NCBI GenBank assembly: GCA_015663855.1
Contig: DQRJ01000178.1
Location: 1-6,381 of the forward strand
Direction: 5' to 3'
Source of the DNA: Flavobacteriales bacterium
Lineage (GTDB): Bacteria > Bacteroidota > Bacteroidia > Flavobacteriales_D > Sanyastnellaceae
Length of the DNA stretch: 6,381 nt
A model generated the notes under the pieces. The model made no database searches. It saw nothing but the letters and a program-made list of their open reading frames with translations, and was not told where the DNA came from. Position 1 is the stretch's first letter; each line of letters opens with the position of its first letter. Of this stretch, positions 1-6,305 are shown piece after piece. A program made the position numbers and the translations under genes.

Positions 1-803
1 ATGCCTATCAGTTCGTCGTAACCCTTTTCGGATTGGATTCTCTCCGAGGGGCCGAGTGCGATAACCGTGCTATCCTCGTGTTCAACGCCGTGCCGTGCGT
101 CCATTTCTGAGGGTAGGAGGTAGAGGAAGTGGTAGTGTGGGCTGGGGAAGGAGCCGAAGTAGGCGATTTGGCTTTTCGAAAATGCTATGTGATCCGCCAT
201 GAATCGTTCTTGCTGTGGAGGTGCGTCTCCGTAAGTCCAAACATGGAAGTCCACCCGCTGATTTCCTTCCTCCACCGTGTATTCTTCGTGCCACAGCTTG
301 GGAGCGGCCATCCAAGGGCTGTCCATAGCGTGCTGCATATCGCGGGCTACGAGACGCCCGTTTATTATAGGAAGTGCGGTTGCGATGTCCCACTTGGAAT
401 CGATGTCGGAGAGGTCGATGTTGTATCCTAGATCGTGATTTTTACTGTCGTAAATGAAACAGTTTACGGGATTTACGTACTGTAAATCGTCAGATACATA
501 TGTCGAGCCGGCGTTAAGAATGTCAGCTTGAAATATCCATCTTAACCGATGAATTTTCGAAGGGACGATCCAACGGTGTAAGTCCGATTTCTCGAGTTTA
601 ACCTCGTTCCCCTCGCTGTCAACTCCGACCATTTTTAAAATAAACTGTGCGAAATCTGCTCGTTCATACCTCCCTGGACGCCAAACCGGCAATTGCGCTT
701 CCCACGAATTCTCATTTTCAGGGAATACAGCTTCGAACTTCAAGGCAGACTTCCCTTTTACGCGTTCAACTTTTATGTGGATTGTATCGGAGTTGTTTGG
801 CAT
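1..803 (-). CDS. M61 family metallopeptidase, N-terminal part (3' end beyond the window)
   Basis: Partial gene: 267 codons are visible from the ATG at 803-801, and the frame stays open to the left edge. An in-frame TAG at 818-816, five codons upstream, leaves this ATG as the first one available. The protein has no signal peptide. It shows the N-terminal beta domain of M61 peptidases (LPVWRPGRYE at residues 38-47, then LNAGSTYVSDDLQYVNPVNC at 96-115). The start of the catalytic domain follows, with YHFLYLLP at 224-231 and HGVEHEDSTVIALGP at 238-252. The visible part ends at YDELIG, just where family members continue into the HExxH zinc site (typically CHELFHxWN). The zinc ligands and any C-terminal PDZ domain are therefore outside the window. 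M61 enzymes are zinc aminopeptidases with a preference for N-terminal glycine or alanine; the substrate here is unknown. The gene starts 7 bases after the pafA-like stop, which suggests coupled expression. Family membership is secure; activity cannot be judged. Confidence 0.9.
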   Translation of the reverse strand, partial: MPNNSDTIHIKVERVKGKSALKFEAVFPENENSWEAQLPVWRPGRYERADFAQFILKMVGVDSEGNEVKLEKSDLHRWIVPSKIHRLRWIFQADILNAGSTYVSDDLQYVNPVNCFIYDSKNHDLGYNIDLSDIDSKWDIATALPIINGRLVARDMQHAMDSPWMAAPKLWHEEYTVEEGNQRVDFHVWTYGDAPPQQERFMADHIAFSKSQIAYFGSFPSPHYHFLYLLPSEMDARHGVEHEDSTVIALGPSERIQSEKGYDELIG

Positions 804-810
804 GAAACAA

Positions 811-2568
811 TTAGTCTAAAAGCACTGAAATCGGCTGACCAGTAGTACCATTCGGGTAAGGAATTCCAAGAATCGAGGAAATAGTAGGAGCGATGTCCCT
901 GATATAAGTCCGTGTGTGCGTGGCGCCTTTCTTTATGCCGGCACCATAAAATAAGCAAGGAACGTGAGTGTCATAGGTAAACGGACTTCCATGTGTTGTC
1001 CCAGTCCGACCATAGGTAAGCCATCCAGGTTTCATTACAAGAAGTACGTCTCCACTGACGCCCGGTCTATGACCTGCGTAAATCCGTTCAGCAATCGGGT
1101 CAACTGCAGCACGAGACGCGAGGTCTGACACTGCAATACTCTGAATTATTCCGTCTTCTTCGAGAGCAAGTTTACAGACGTACCTCTGGAGTTCACTAGC
1201 GTTAATTCGATCACCAGTAGCGTCGGAATAGACCCACTCATACGCTTCGTCCGAGATGAAAATAGAATTATTACTCACATTTTCAATCCATAGGCGTTCG
1301 CCAAACCTCTTATCCAAATCCTCTTCAATGCGATTCTGCATATCCCCATGGCTCCAGTAATCTACTGGCAGTCCTATAGACTGGCCATATGAAGGTACGG
1401 TCGCTCCTCCGTGATCGGATGTGAGGAAAACAGTCCACATTCCCTTTCCTACTTTCTCGTCTAGCCCATCGAAAAAGCGCTCCAATTCCAGGTCCAAACG
1501 GATGTACATATCCATGGTTTCCATAGCGTGAGGACCGCATCTATGTCCCACGTAATCAGTAGCAGAAAAGCTCACCGCTAGCATGTCACAGATGTCGTCT
1601 TCGCCGAGGTTTTCGCCTTCGATAGCGGCCAGCGCAAAGTCCACTAAAATCGTATTTCCGCCAGGCGTTCCTTTGAGGATGTCGAACCCGCCATTCGCTT
1701 CTTTCAAAGCGTTCAAATCGTAGGGGAATGTGGGCTTAATCTCGCCCACAAATGACCCCTCGTATGGGTTGTTGTCGGGTGTACAGCTCGAGTAGACGGC
1801 TTCGTCTCTAAGTAAGTCCCACCCTAGATTTACTAGCCTTTCCGCTTCGCCCTTGTTGTTGAATTTTTCAGCCCAAACAGGTAGTGATTTACCGTAATAA
1901 GTGCTCGAAATAAAATGCCCGTATTCTTTACCATAAAACCAAAAAGCGTTATCTGCTGCGTGTCCCGCCGGTAATATCGCCCCCCGATCTTTTAAGCTGA
2001 TGCCGATAACTTTAGCGTGGAGTCCAGAAGCGAGCTTTAGTTCGTCACCTATTGTTGTAGAAAGTAAGCGCGAAGGAGACATTTTCCCCGCGTAACCGAA
2101 AATAGAACCGTCAGAATCGACACCGTTATTTCCCACTCCTCGAACGGTTGAATCCTCAGCGCAATAAACAGTCACGCTTTCTTCTTTTATGTACCAATTA
2201 TTAGCAACGATGCCATTTACCGATGGTGTAGTACCGGTATAAATCGAGGCGTGTCCAGGACCAGTATAAGTAGGGGCGTAGCCGAAATGATGGTCATAAC
2301 AAACGAAACCTCCGTCGATAATCCTCGCAAAACCACCGTCAGAAAACTCAGTGCCGAAACGGTTGATATAGTCAGCTCTCATTTGGTCTATCGTGATTCC
2401 GATGACTAGTTTCGGGTGCTGGCTTTCTAGAATAGTGCTAGAAATTGAGCTGTCTTTAGTGTTGCTTTGAGTGTTGCAACTCGTTGTTGTAATTGTGATT
2501 AAAAGTAGGGTGAGTACAAAACTAATTAGCTTCGGTTGCATTGTGAATACGATCTTAATGTTTTTCAT
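811..2568 (-). CDS. PafA-like alkaline phosphatase family lipoprotein
   Basis: A 585-residue enzyme of the alkaline phosphatase superfamily, close to PafA of Bacteroidota, a calcium-independent periplasmic phosphomonoesterase. Numbering is from the ATG at 2568. The N-terminus has a basic segment, a hydrophobic stretch and a lipobox-like TTTSC, so Cys31 is the likely lipidated residue and the protein is probably anchored facing the periplasm. Metal ligands can be placed by motif: Asp61 (TIDQMRADY), Asp338/His342 (SATDYVGHRCGP), Asp385/His386 (TSDHGG) and probably His526 (TTHGSP). The nucleophile is probably Thr102 (TYTGPGHAS), with Asn123 (GIVANNWY) and the Lys193/Arg195 pair of SLKDRGAILPAGHAAD. 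The Asp-Thr, Thr-Asn and Asp-Asp spacings agree with PafA as I remember it. The start was chosen because the ATG overlaps the crcB stop as ATGA; a TTG at 2577 and an ATG at 2541 are alternatives, and the latter still keeps most of the signal peptide. No frameshift or missing key residue is seen. Substrate range (phosphomonoester or phosphodiester) is inferred from the Lys/Arg pair. Confidence 0.93.
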   Translation of the reverse strand: MKNIKIVFTMQPKLISFVLTLLLITITTTSCNTQSNTKDSSISSTILESQHPKLVIGITIDQMRADYINRFGTEFSDGGFARIIDGGFVCYDHHFGYAPTYTGPGHASIYTGTTPSVNGIVANNWYIKEESVTVYCAEDSTVRGVGNNGVDSDGSIFGYAGKMSPSRLLSTTIGDELKLASGLHAKVIGISLKDRGAILPAGHAADNAFWFYGKEYGHFISSTYYGKSLPVWAEKFNNKGEAERLVNLGWDLLRDEAVYSSCTPDNNPYEGSFVGEIKPTFPYDLNALKEANGGFDILKGTPGGNTILVDFALAAIEGENLGEDDICDMLAVSFSATDYVGHRCGPHAMETMDMYIRLDLELERFFDGLDEKVGKGMWTVFLTSDHGGATVPSYGQSIGLPVDYWSHGDMQNRIEEDLDKRFGERLWIENVSNNSIFISDEAYEWVYSDATGDRINASELQRYVCKLALEEDGIIQSIAVSDLASRAAVDPIAERIYAGHRPGVSGDVLLVMKPGWLTYGRTGTTHGSPFTYDTHVPCLFYGAGIKKGATHTRTYIRDIAPTISSILGIPYPNGTTGQPISVLLD

Positions 2569-2984
2569 TTGGCCCAAATCTTAAAAATTATCCATCCTAC
2601 GCCTAAACATGCGATTAAGCTAACGGCAATATTTGCGAACGCCCAACTTGAATTTCCTTCTTGAAAAAGTCTGAGCGTATCTATTGAAAATGTTGAGAAT
2701 GTCGAGAAGCCGCCACAAAATCCGACTGCGAGCAAAGGCATCCAGATGGAATCTCGCCCCCATTTTTCGCCTCCATAGATTAATAACAATGCGAGTAATC
2801 CTGTTGCTAAAACGTTAGCTAAGAGTATTCCGAGGGGTGCTAATGACGAATCAATATTATTTTCGATTACCGAAAAACCACCGTCAGCCCATCTATTTAT
2901 GCCCGCCCCTAAAGTCGCTCTTGCAACACTTCCTGCTCCACCTCCCACGAAAATCGCGGCCAAAGTAATCCAATTCAATGTCAT
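2565..2984 (-). CDS. crcB: CrcB/Fluc family fluoride ion channel
   Basis: A 139-residue, four-helix inner-membrane protein of the CrcB/Fluc family. These proteins form dual-topology homodimers that let fluoride leave the cytoplasm passively. Family marks are GGGAGSVAR at residues 14-22 (conserved Arg22), the TM2 asparagine in GILLANVLATG (Asn57), and GFCGGFSTFSTFS at 88-100, which includes the pore phenylalanines (Phe96 and Phe99) and central sodium-site region. Helices lie at about 5-27, 50-71, 82-107 and 114-136. The protein is somewhat longer than the usual 120-130 residues because of a polar stretch between TM1 and TM2 (about residues 28-48). Only one copy is present, which fits a homodimer rather than the paired heterodimer type. 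Its ATG overlaps the PAP2 stop and its stop overlaps the pafA start, each as ATGA. There is no 5' untranslated region that could hold a fluoride riboswitch, so any fluoride control would have to act further upstream. Confidence 0.95.
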   Translation of the reverse strand: MTLNWITLAAIFVGGGAGSVARATLGAGINRWADGGFSVIENNIDSSLAPLGILLANVLATGLLALLLIYGGEKWGRDSIWMPLLAVGFCGGFSTFSTFSIDTLRLFQEGNSSWAFANIAVSLIACLGVGWIIFKIWAK

Positions 2985-3592
2985 CGTTTCTCAGAATTTA
3001 TTGTCAATCCCATTCTATGTCGCACGACCTTAAGTACAACCGCTCCCATCACTCCTCCCAGTAACCAACCGAACACCACATCTCCAGGAAAATGTACCCC
3101 TAAATGAATCCGACTATATCCGATTACGACCGCCCAAACTAAGAGTCCCCAAAACCAAAAGACTCCCGCACTACCCGTAGTCCCCACAAAAAGCCCGCCC
3201 ACAAAAACGGCGACCGCCATATGGTTCGCTGCGTGAGAAGACACGAATCCGAACTCTCCACCTCGATACTTCGTACCATCCGACTTACTATACAAAGCAA
3301 CATCCTCAACCAAATCAACTCTATGGGAAGGTCTAACACGAGCGGCCACGGGTTTCAAAACCCGAGCAGAAATAACATCAGCGAGCACCACCGCAATTAT
3401 GAGTCCCACAAAAACAACGCCTCTCGAGCCTGACTTCTTGAACACTCTCCAAATCGTAACCATAATAACTACGTAAAGAGGAACCCAAGTTTCAGGTTTA
3501 CTCACCCACCACATTAGCGTATCGCCACTCGGCCACGCCCCATTTATTGCGAGAAATATCGCCTCATCAATTTGCGAAAGCCAGTCAATCAC
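2981..3592 (-). CDS. PAP2-superfamily membrane phosphatase
   Basis: A 203-residue integral membrane phosphatase of the PAP2 (type 2 phosphatidic acid phosphatase) superfamily. All three signature motifs are present: KPVAARVRP at residues 80-88 (K-x6-RP), the PSGH-type motif as SSHAAN at 118-123 with His120, and SRIHLGVHFPGD at 160-171 (SR-x5-H-x3-D, catalytic His167 and Asp171). About five or six hydrophobic helices surround them. Such enzymes remove phosphate from lipid phosphates such as phosphatidic acid, undecaprenyl diphosphate or lipid A, usually on the periplasmic face. The motifs do not say which substrate is used here. The start is GTG at 3592: an in-frame TAA at 3610-3608 excludes an upstream ATG, and the next Met (residue 27) would remove the conserved N-terminal MIDWLSQIDEAIFLAINGAW segment. 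The gene follows the acyl-CoA synthetase by 29 bases and overlaps crcB by 4 bases. Confidence 0.93.
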   Translation of the reverse strand: MIDWLSQIDEAIFLAINGAWPSGDTLMWWVSKPETWVPLYVVIMVTIWRVFKKSGSRGVVFVGLIIAVVLADVISARVLKPVAARVRPSHRVDLVEDVALYSKSDGTKYRGGEFGFVSSHAANHMAVAVFVGGLFVGTTGSAGVFWFWGLLVWAVVIGYSRIHLGVHFPGDVVFGWLLGGVMGAVVLKVVRHRMGLTINSEKR

Positions 3593-3621
3593 TCGATAAT
3601 TACTTACTTAATCGTTCCTAC
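3593..3621 (-). other. Short acyl-CoA synthetase/PAP2 intergenic gap with a small direct repeat
   Basis: This 29-base gap separates the acyl-CoA synthetase stop from the PAP2 GTG start. Read on the minus strand, AGTAAGTA occurs twice 18 bases apart (3626-3619 and 3608-3601), the first copy overlapping the upstream stop codon. There is also a weak bulged inverted repeat of about six pairs (CGATAA against TTAATCG at 3594-3614). It has no T-run and no strong stem, so I do not call a terminator, and read-through into PAP2 is plausible. No Shine-Dalgarno sequence is seen before the GTG. Confidence 0.4.
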
Positions 3622-5415
3622 TTACTCGTAAATCCCTGCAATCAAAGCTGAGTACTTTTCCTTGATAGGCTTACGTTTCAACTTCAATGTCGGTGTAAGC
3701 TCGCCCCCGTCAATAGAAAACGGTGCAGGAAGAACTCTAATTACTTTCACTCTTTCCCATTGGCTGAACGGCTCCATCAAGCTATCCACCTCTTGCATGA
3801 TGCGGTCAGAAATCACAGTATCCTCACCGATTTTATCATCGCCAGGGTAGGTGTGGTCATGTCTCTTACACCACTCTGTAACAGCTACCGTATCAGGCGA
3901 AACTAAAGCAGATGGGTGCTTTTGGTTTTCACCTACAACCATTACTTGCTCAATAAAAATCGAAGCTTTCAGAGCATTTTCCAATAGGGCAGGAGCAACA
4001 TATTTACCTCCCGACGTCTTGAAAATCTCCTTCTTTCTATCCGTAATTCTAAGGAAACCCTCACTATCCACCTCCCCGATATCTCCAGTATGGAACCATC
4101 CGTCCTTCAGAACTTCCGCTGTCTTCGCTTCATCTTTGTAGTAACCCATCATTACGTTTGGACCCTTTACAAGTATCTCTTTATCAGGACCAAACCCTAC
4201 TTCTACATCTTGTACCACTTTACCTACCGAACCCACTCTAAGCATTCCGGGTTTGTTAATGGTGTTTACGGTCACAACCGGCGAGGTCTCTGTAAGTCCG
4301 TACCCCTCGAGAACGGGAATTCCGGCTCCGTTAAAGAAACGAGCTAGTCGAGATTGCAATGCCGCCGAGCCGGAAGCTACCGCTTTAATTCCGGTAAGGC
4401 CGAGCGCCTCCTTTACTTTTGAAAATACAAGTTTGCGAGCGATCTTGAGCTTAAACGCGTAAAGACTTTCCTTCTCTTTCTTAGGACCCCACTCGAGAAC
4501 GACTCCTAAAGCCCAGTTAAATATTACGGTCTTTACACCACCTGCCGCTCGTCCTTTCGCGACGATTCCATCATAGAACTTCTCGAGAAGTCTCGGTACA
4601 GCAGTAAACATTACTGGCTGAGTAGCATTTAAGTCTACCTTAATAGTTTCGAGGCTTTCTCCGAAATGAATACTTGCTCCCATGTACATGTACAAGTAGT
4701 GAAGCATACGTTCGAAAATATGACAAACCGGTAAGAAACTAAGCACCCTCATCTCTCCCTCCATTCCATCAACACCGTCCAAAGGAACTCTGTCCTTCGC
4801 CACAAGTGCGTTACTCACTACATTCAAATGTGAAAGCATTACTCCCTTTGGAAGTCCTGTTGTTCCAGAAGTGTATATAATCGTTGCTAGCTGTTCAGGC
4901 TTTACTGCTGAACTACGAGCTTCAAGCTCCGCTTTATTATCGTCACCTCCTGCATCTAGAACCTTCCTCCAAGAATCAGCTCCATTAACATTCTCGAAAG
5001 TGTAAACACCTTCAAGAGTAGGACATTCAGCCTTCACTGCCATCACCTTTTTAAAGAGCTCTTCGTTAGATACGAAAACGAAACGACTTTCGCTGTGATT
5101 CAGGATGTACTTGTAATCCGCCTCCGTCATAGTCGGGTAAATCGGAACATCAATACCACCCGCTTGCATAATTCCGTGATCCATCACGTTCCACTCGCAG
5201 CGATTATTATGAGAAATAAGCGCCACTTTATCACCAGCATTCATCCCCAGTGCAATAAGACCTAAAGAAGCCCTATCCATCTCATCGACAAACTCCTGAG
5301 TCGAGTAGCTTAAACTTTTGCCACTACCGTCATTCGGCATGCTCATCATCACATCCAGCGGCCCGTGCTCAAGCTGATATTTCGGGAAATCAAAAAGTCT
5401 AGTCGGATTTTTCAT
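3622..5415 (-). CDS. Long-chain fatty acid-CoA ligase (AMP-forming acyl-CoA synthetase)
   Basis: A 597-residue AMP-dependent synthetase of the ANL superfamily, in the long-chain acyl-CoA synthetase (FadD15/ACSL-like) group. It would activate fatty acids with ATP to acyl-AMP and then acyl-CoA for beta-oxidation or lipid synthesis. Motifs, numbered from the ATG at 5415: ATP loop YTSGTTGLPKG at 181-191; FLPVCHIFER at 227-236, typical of the ACSL group; GYGLTETSP at 371-379; GWFHTGDIG at 439-447; hinge region DRKKEIFKTSGGKYVAP at 459-475; and C-terminal TPTLKLKRKP at 574-583, containing the probable adenylation lysine (Lys578). Length and motifs are complete, with no break. The ATG at 5415 (MKNPTRLFDFPKYQLEHGPL) was preferred over an in-frame TTG at 5436 because homologues usually begin shortly before the RLFDFP segment. 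There is no signal peptide, so it is cytoplasmic or membrane-associated. Chain-length preference cannot be read from the sequence. It starts 42 bases after the channel gene and may have its own promoter. Confidence 0.95.
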   Translation of the reverse strand: MKNPTRLFDFPKYQLEHGPLDVMMSMPNDGSGKSLSYSTQEFVDEMDRASLGLIALGMNAGDKVALISHNNRCEWNVMDHGIMQAGGIDVPIYPTMTEADYKYILNHSESRFVFVSNEELFKKVMAVKAECPTLEGVYTFENVNGADSWRKVLDAGGDDNKAELEARSSAVKPEQLATIIYTSGTTGLPKGVMLSHLNVVSNALVAKDRVPLDGVDGMEGEMRVLSFLPVCHIFERMLHYLYMYMGASIHFGESLETIKVDLNATQPVMFTAVPRLLEKFYDGIVAKGRAAGGVKTVIFNWALGVVLEWGPKKEKESLYAFKLKIARKLVFSKVKEALGLTGIKAVASGSAALQSRLARFFNGAGIPVLEGYGLTETSPVVTVNTINKPGMLRVGSVGKVVQDVEVGFGPDKEILVKGPNVMMGYYKDEAKTAEVLKDGWFHTGDIGEVDSEGFLRITDRKKEIFKTSGGKYVAPALLENALKASIFIEQVMVVGENQKHPSALVSPDTVAVTEWCKRHDHTYPGDDKIGEDTVISDRIMQEVDSLMEPFSQWERVKVIRVLPAPFSIDGGELTPTLKLKRKPIKEKYSALIAGIYE

Positions 5416-5432
5416 TTGTAAATTAATTATGG

Positions 5433-5463
5433 CCAAATTACACTATACCTCCCCCCATTACAA
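5433..5463 (-). promoter_or_regulatory. Candidate Bacteroidota-type promoter for the acyl-CoA synthetase
   Basis: Read on the minus strand, TTG (5463-5461) is followed after 20 bases by TAATTTGG (5440-5433). This is close to the Bacteroidota pattern TTG-N17-23-TAnnTTTG, with one mismatch in the -7 element. Transcription from it would begin roughly at 5425-5430 and give a leader of only about 10-15 bases before the ATG at 5415. The TTG box is the last sense codon of the channel gene, so the promoter would overlap that gene's end. The spacer holds a run of six G followed by AGG. The pattern is short and AT-rich matches occur by chance, so this is a suggestion only. Confidence 0.3.
5448..5459 (-). 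repeat. G-tract motif AATGGGGGGAGG, copy 1
   Basis: On the minus strand AATGGGGGGAGG overlaps the channel stop codon and lies about 32 bases before the acyl-CoA synthetase ATG. It is too far from the start to act as a ribosome binding site. A near-identical motif lies upstream of the channel gene at 6292-6305. Both sit between the candidate -33 and -7 promoter boxes. Function is unknown; two copies may be coincidence. Confidence 0.35.
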
Positions 5464-6246
5464 CTCTTCTCCACATTGATTGCAGTACTTCGATCCATCG
5501 GCGTGTTCATCCACATTACAATTCGAGCAAGATTGGGTATTCGAGTTAGATGCGGTGATAATTTCCGCACCGATAATCCCTGTAGGAACGGCAATAATAG
5601 CGTACCCGATTAGCATAATAATCGACGCTATGGTTTGGCCTGTGACAGTAATCGGAGCAATATCTCCATACCCCACAGTCGTTACTGTAACAATCGCCCA
5701 ATAAATACTTCTCGGAATACTCGTAAATCCTGCCGCCGCATCCTCCACCAGGTATACCATCGTCCCAAGAATCGTTACCAAAACCAACACCGCTACCAAG
5801 AATACCATCAGCTTTCTCCTCGCACCCCATAGAGCCGTTTTCAAAACCGATGCCTCCTTAATAAATCCCACCAACTTTAATACTCTGAATACTCTCAATA
5901 GTCGTAAAATCCTCACGACTCTAATGCTGCCCACCCCAGGTAACAGCACCTCAACGAAAGTTGGAAGAATACTCAATAAATCGACCAGTCCATAAAACGA
6001 AAAAATGTACTTACTTTTAATTGTCACCGCGATCAATCTCAATACGTACTCAACAGTAAAAAGCGCAGTAAATCCATACTCCGCATATCTCAACGCCTCC
6101 CCATACTCTGCATTAATCTCTGGCACACTCTCGAGCATCACGACCCCCACACTCAATACTATCGCCAATAATAAAACAACATCGAACAGCTTTCCTAAGG
6201 GTGTATCCGCCTCAAAAATCACCTCATGTAATCTGTTCTTATTCAT
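5458..6246 (-). CDS. Voltage-gated-type potassium channel with C-terminal zinc ribbon
   Basis: A 262-residue six-transmembrane ion channel subunit of the voltage-gated ion transporter family (Kv-like), expected to act as a tetramer in the inner membrane. Helices S1 to S3 lie at about 18-38, 53-75 and 83-102. S4 is a clear voltage-sensor helix with a basic residue at every third position: Arg109, Arg112, Arg115, Arg118, Arg121 and Lys124. S5 is at about 145-167. The pore loop TVTTVGYGDIAP at 187-198 carries the potassium filter TVGYG (190-194), and S6 is at about 203-230. The tail ends with Cys240-x2-Cys243-x11-Cys255-x2-Cys258, a short zinc ribbon in the cytoplasm. Related channels of the phylum often carry such a ribbon, but its role is not known to me. 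The ATG at 6246 gives a natural N-terminus ahead of S1. The gene appears to be first in the minus-strand series. Potassium selectivity is inferred from the filter. Confidence 0.94.
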   Translation of the reverse strand: MNKNRLHEVIFEADTPLGKLFDVVLLLAIVLSVGVVMLESVPEINAEYGEALRYAEYGFTALFTVEYVLRLIAVTIKSKYIFSFYGLVDLLSILPTFVEVLLPGVGSIRVVRILRLLRVFRVLKLVGFIKEASVLKTALWGARRKLMVFLVAVLVLVTILGTMVYLVEDAAAGFTSIPRSIYWAIVTVTTVGYGDIAPITVTGQTIASIIMLIGYAIIAVPTGIIGAEIITASNSNTQSCSNCNVDEHADGSKYCNQCGEEL

Positions 6247-6271
6247 TTGATAAATGTAGTGAAATCTACAC

Positions 6272-6303
6272 CAACGTTACGCACACAAATTCCTCCCCCC
6301 CAA
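6272..6303 (-). promoter_or_regulatory. Candidate Bacteroidota-type promoter for the potassium channel
   Basis: Read on the minus strand, TTG (6303-6301) is followed after 21 bases by TAACGTTG (6279-6272). This matches TTG-N17-23-TAnnTTTG with one mismatch and would give a leader of roughly 20 bases. A competing reading uses TTG at 6288-6286 with TAGATTTC at 6268-6261, a 17-base spacer and one mismatch. A small hairpin (TGTAG/CTACA, 6255-6270, six-base loop) lies between the promoter and the start. None of these is strong on its own. Confidence 0.3.
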
Positions 6304-6305
6304 TT
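6292..6305 (-). repeat. G-tract motif AATTGGGGGGGAGG, copy 2
   Basis: On the minus strand AATTGGGGGGGAGG lies about 46 bases before the channel ATG. It matches copy 1 at 5448-5459 apart from one extra T and one extra G. Seven consecutive G can vary in length by slippage during replication, but nothing here shows that it does. Function is unknown. Confidence 0.35.

Noticed and set aside
82..431. Overlapping open frames of about 100 codons on both strands (82-393 minus, 129-431 plus)
   Set aside because: Both lie inside the M61 frame, which matches a known family along its length; these translations are low-complexity and match no recognisable motif.
773..958. Minus-strand open frame spanning the pafA/M61 junction
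   Set aside because: It is out of frame with both well-supported genes and has no family features.
2566..2577. TTG start at 2577 for the pafA-like gene
   Set aside because: An ATG three codons later at 2568 gives a standard ATGA overlap with crcB and a normal lysine-containing signal peptide start.
2981..3000. Fluoride riboswitch ahead of crcB
   Set aside because: There is no untranslated leader: the crcB ATG overlaps the PAP2 stop codon, and I saw no riboswitch-like structure nearby.
3593..3621. Intrinsic terminator between the acyl-CoA synthetase and PAP2
   Set aside because: The only inverted repeat is short and bulged with no U-run after it.
3221..4462. Several plus-strand open frames (3221-3433, 3662-3850, 3851-4141, 4090-4347, 4253-4462)
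   Set aside because: They are antisense shadows of the PAP2 and acyl-CoA synthetase genes, both of which have complete motif sets on the minus strand.
4578..4591. Perfect 14-base palindrome ACTTCTCGAGAAGT
   Set aside because: It lies within conserved coding sequence (RLLEKF) of the acyl-CoA synthetase, and one such palindrome is not surprising in a window of this size.
4680..4696. Tandem-looking CATGTACATGTAC
   Set aside because: It simply encodes the YMYM residues of the acyl-CoA synthetase and is too short to be a repeat array.
5413..5436. TTG start at 5436 for the acyl-CoA synthetase
   Set aside because: The ATG at 5415 gives the usual family N-terminus, and the TTG would lie inside the candidate -7 promoter box.
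5480..6250. Antisense and alternative frames across the channel gene, some with hydrophobic runs
   Set aside because: The hydrophobic character mirrors the membrane helices of the real channel on the minus strand; no independent gene signals are present.
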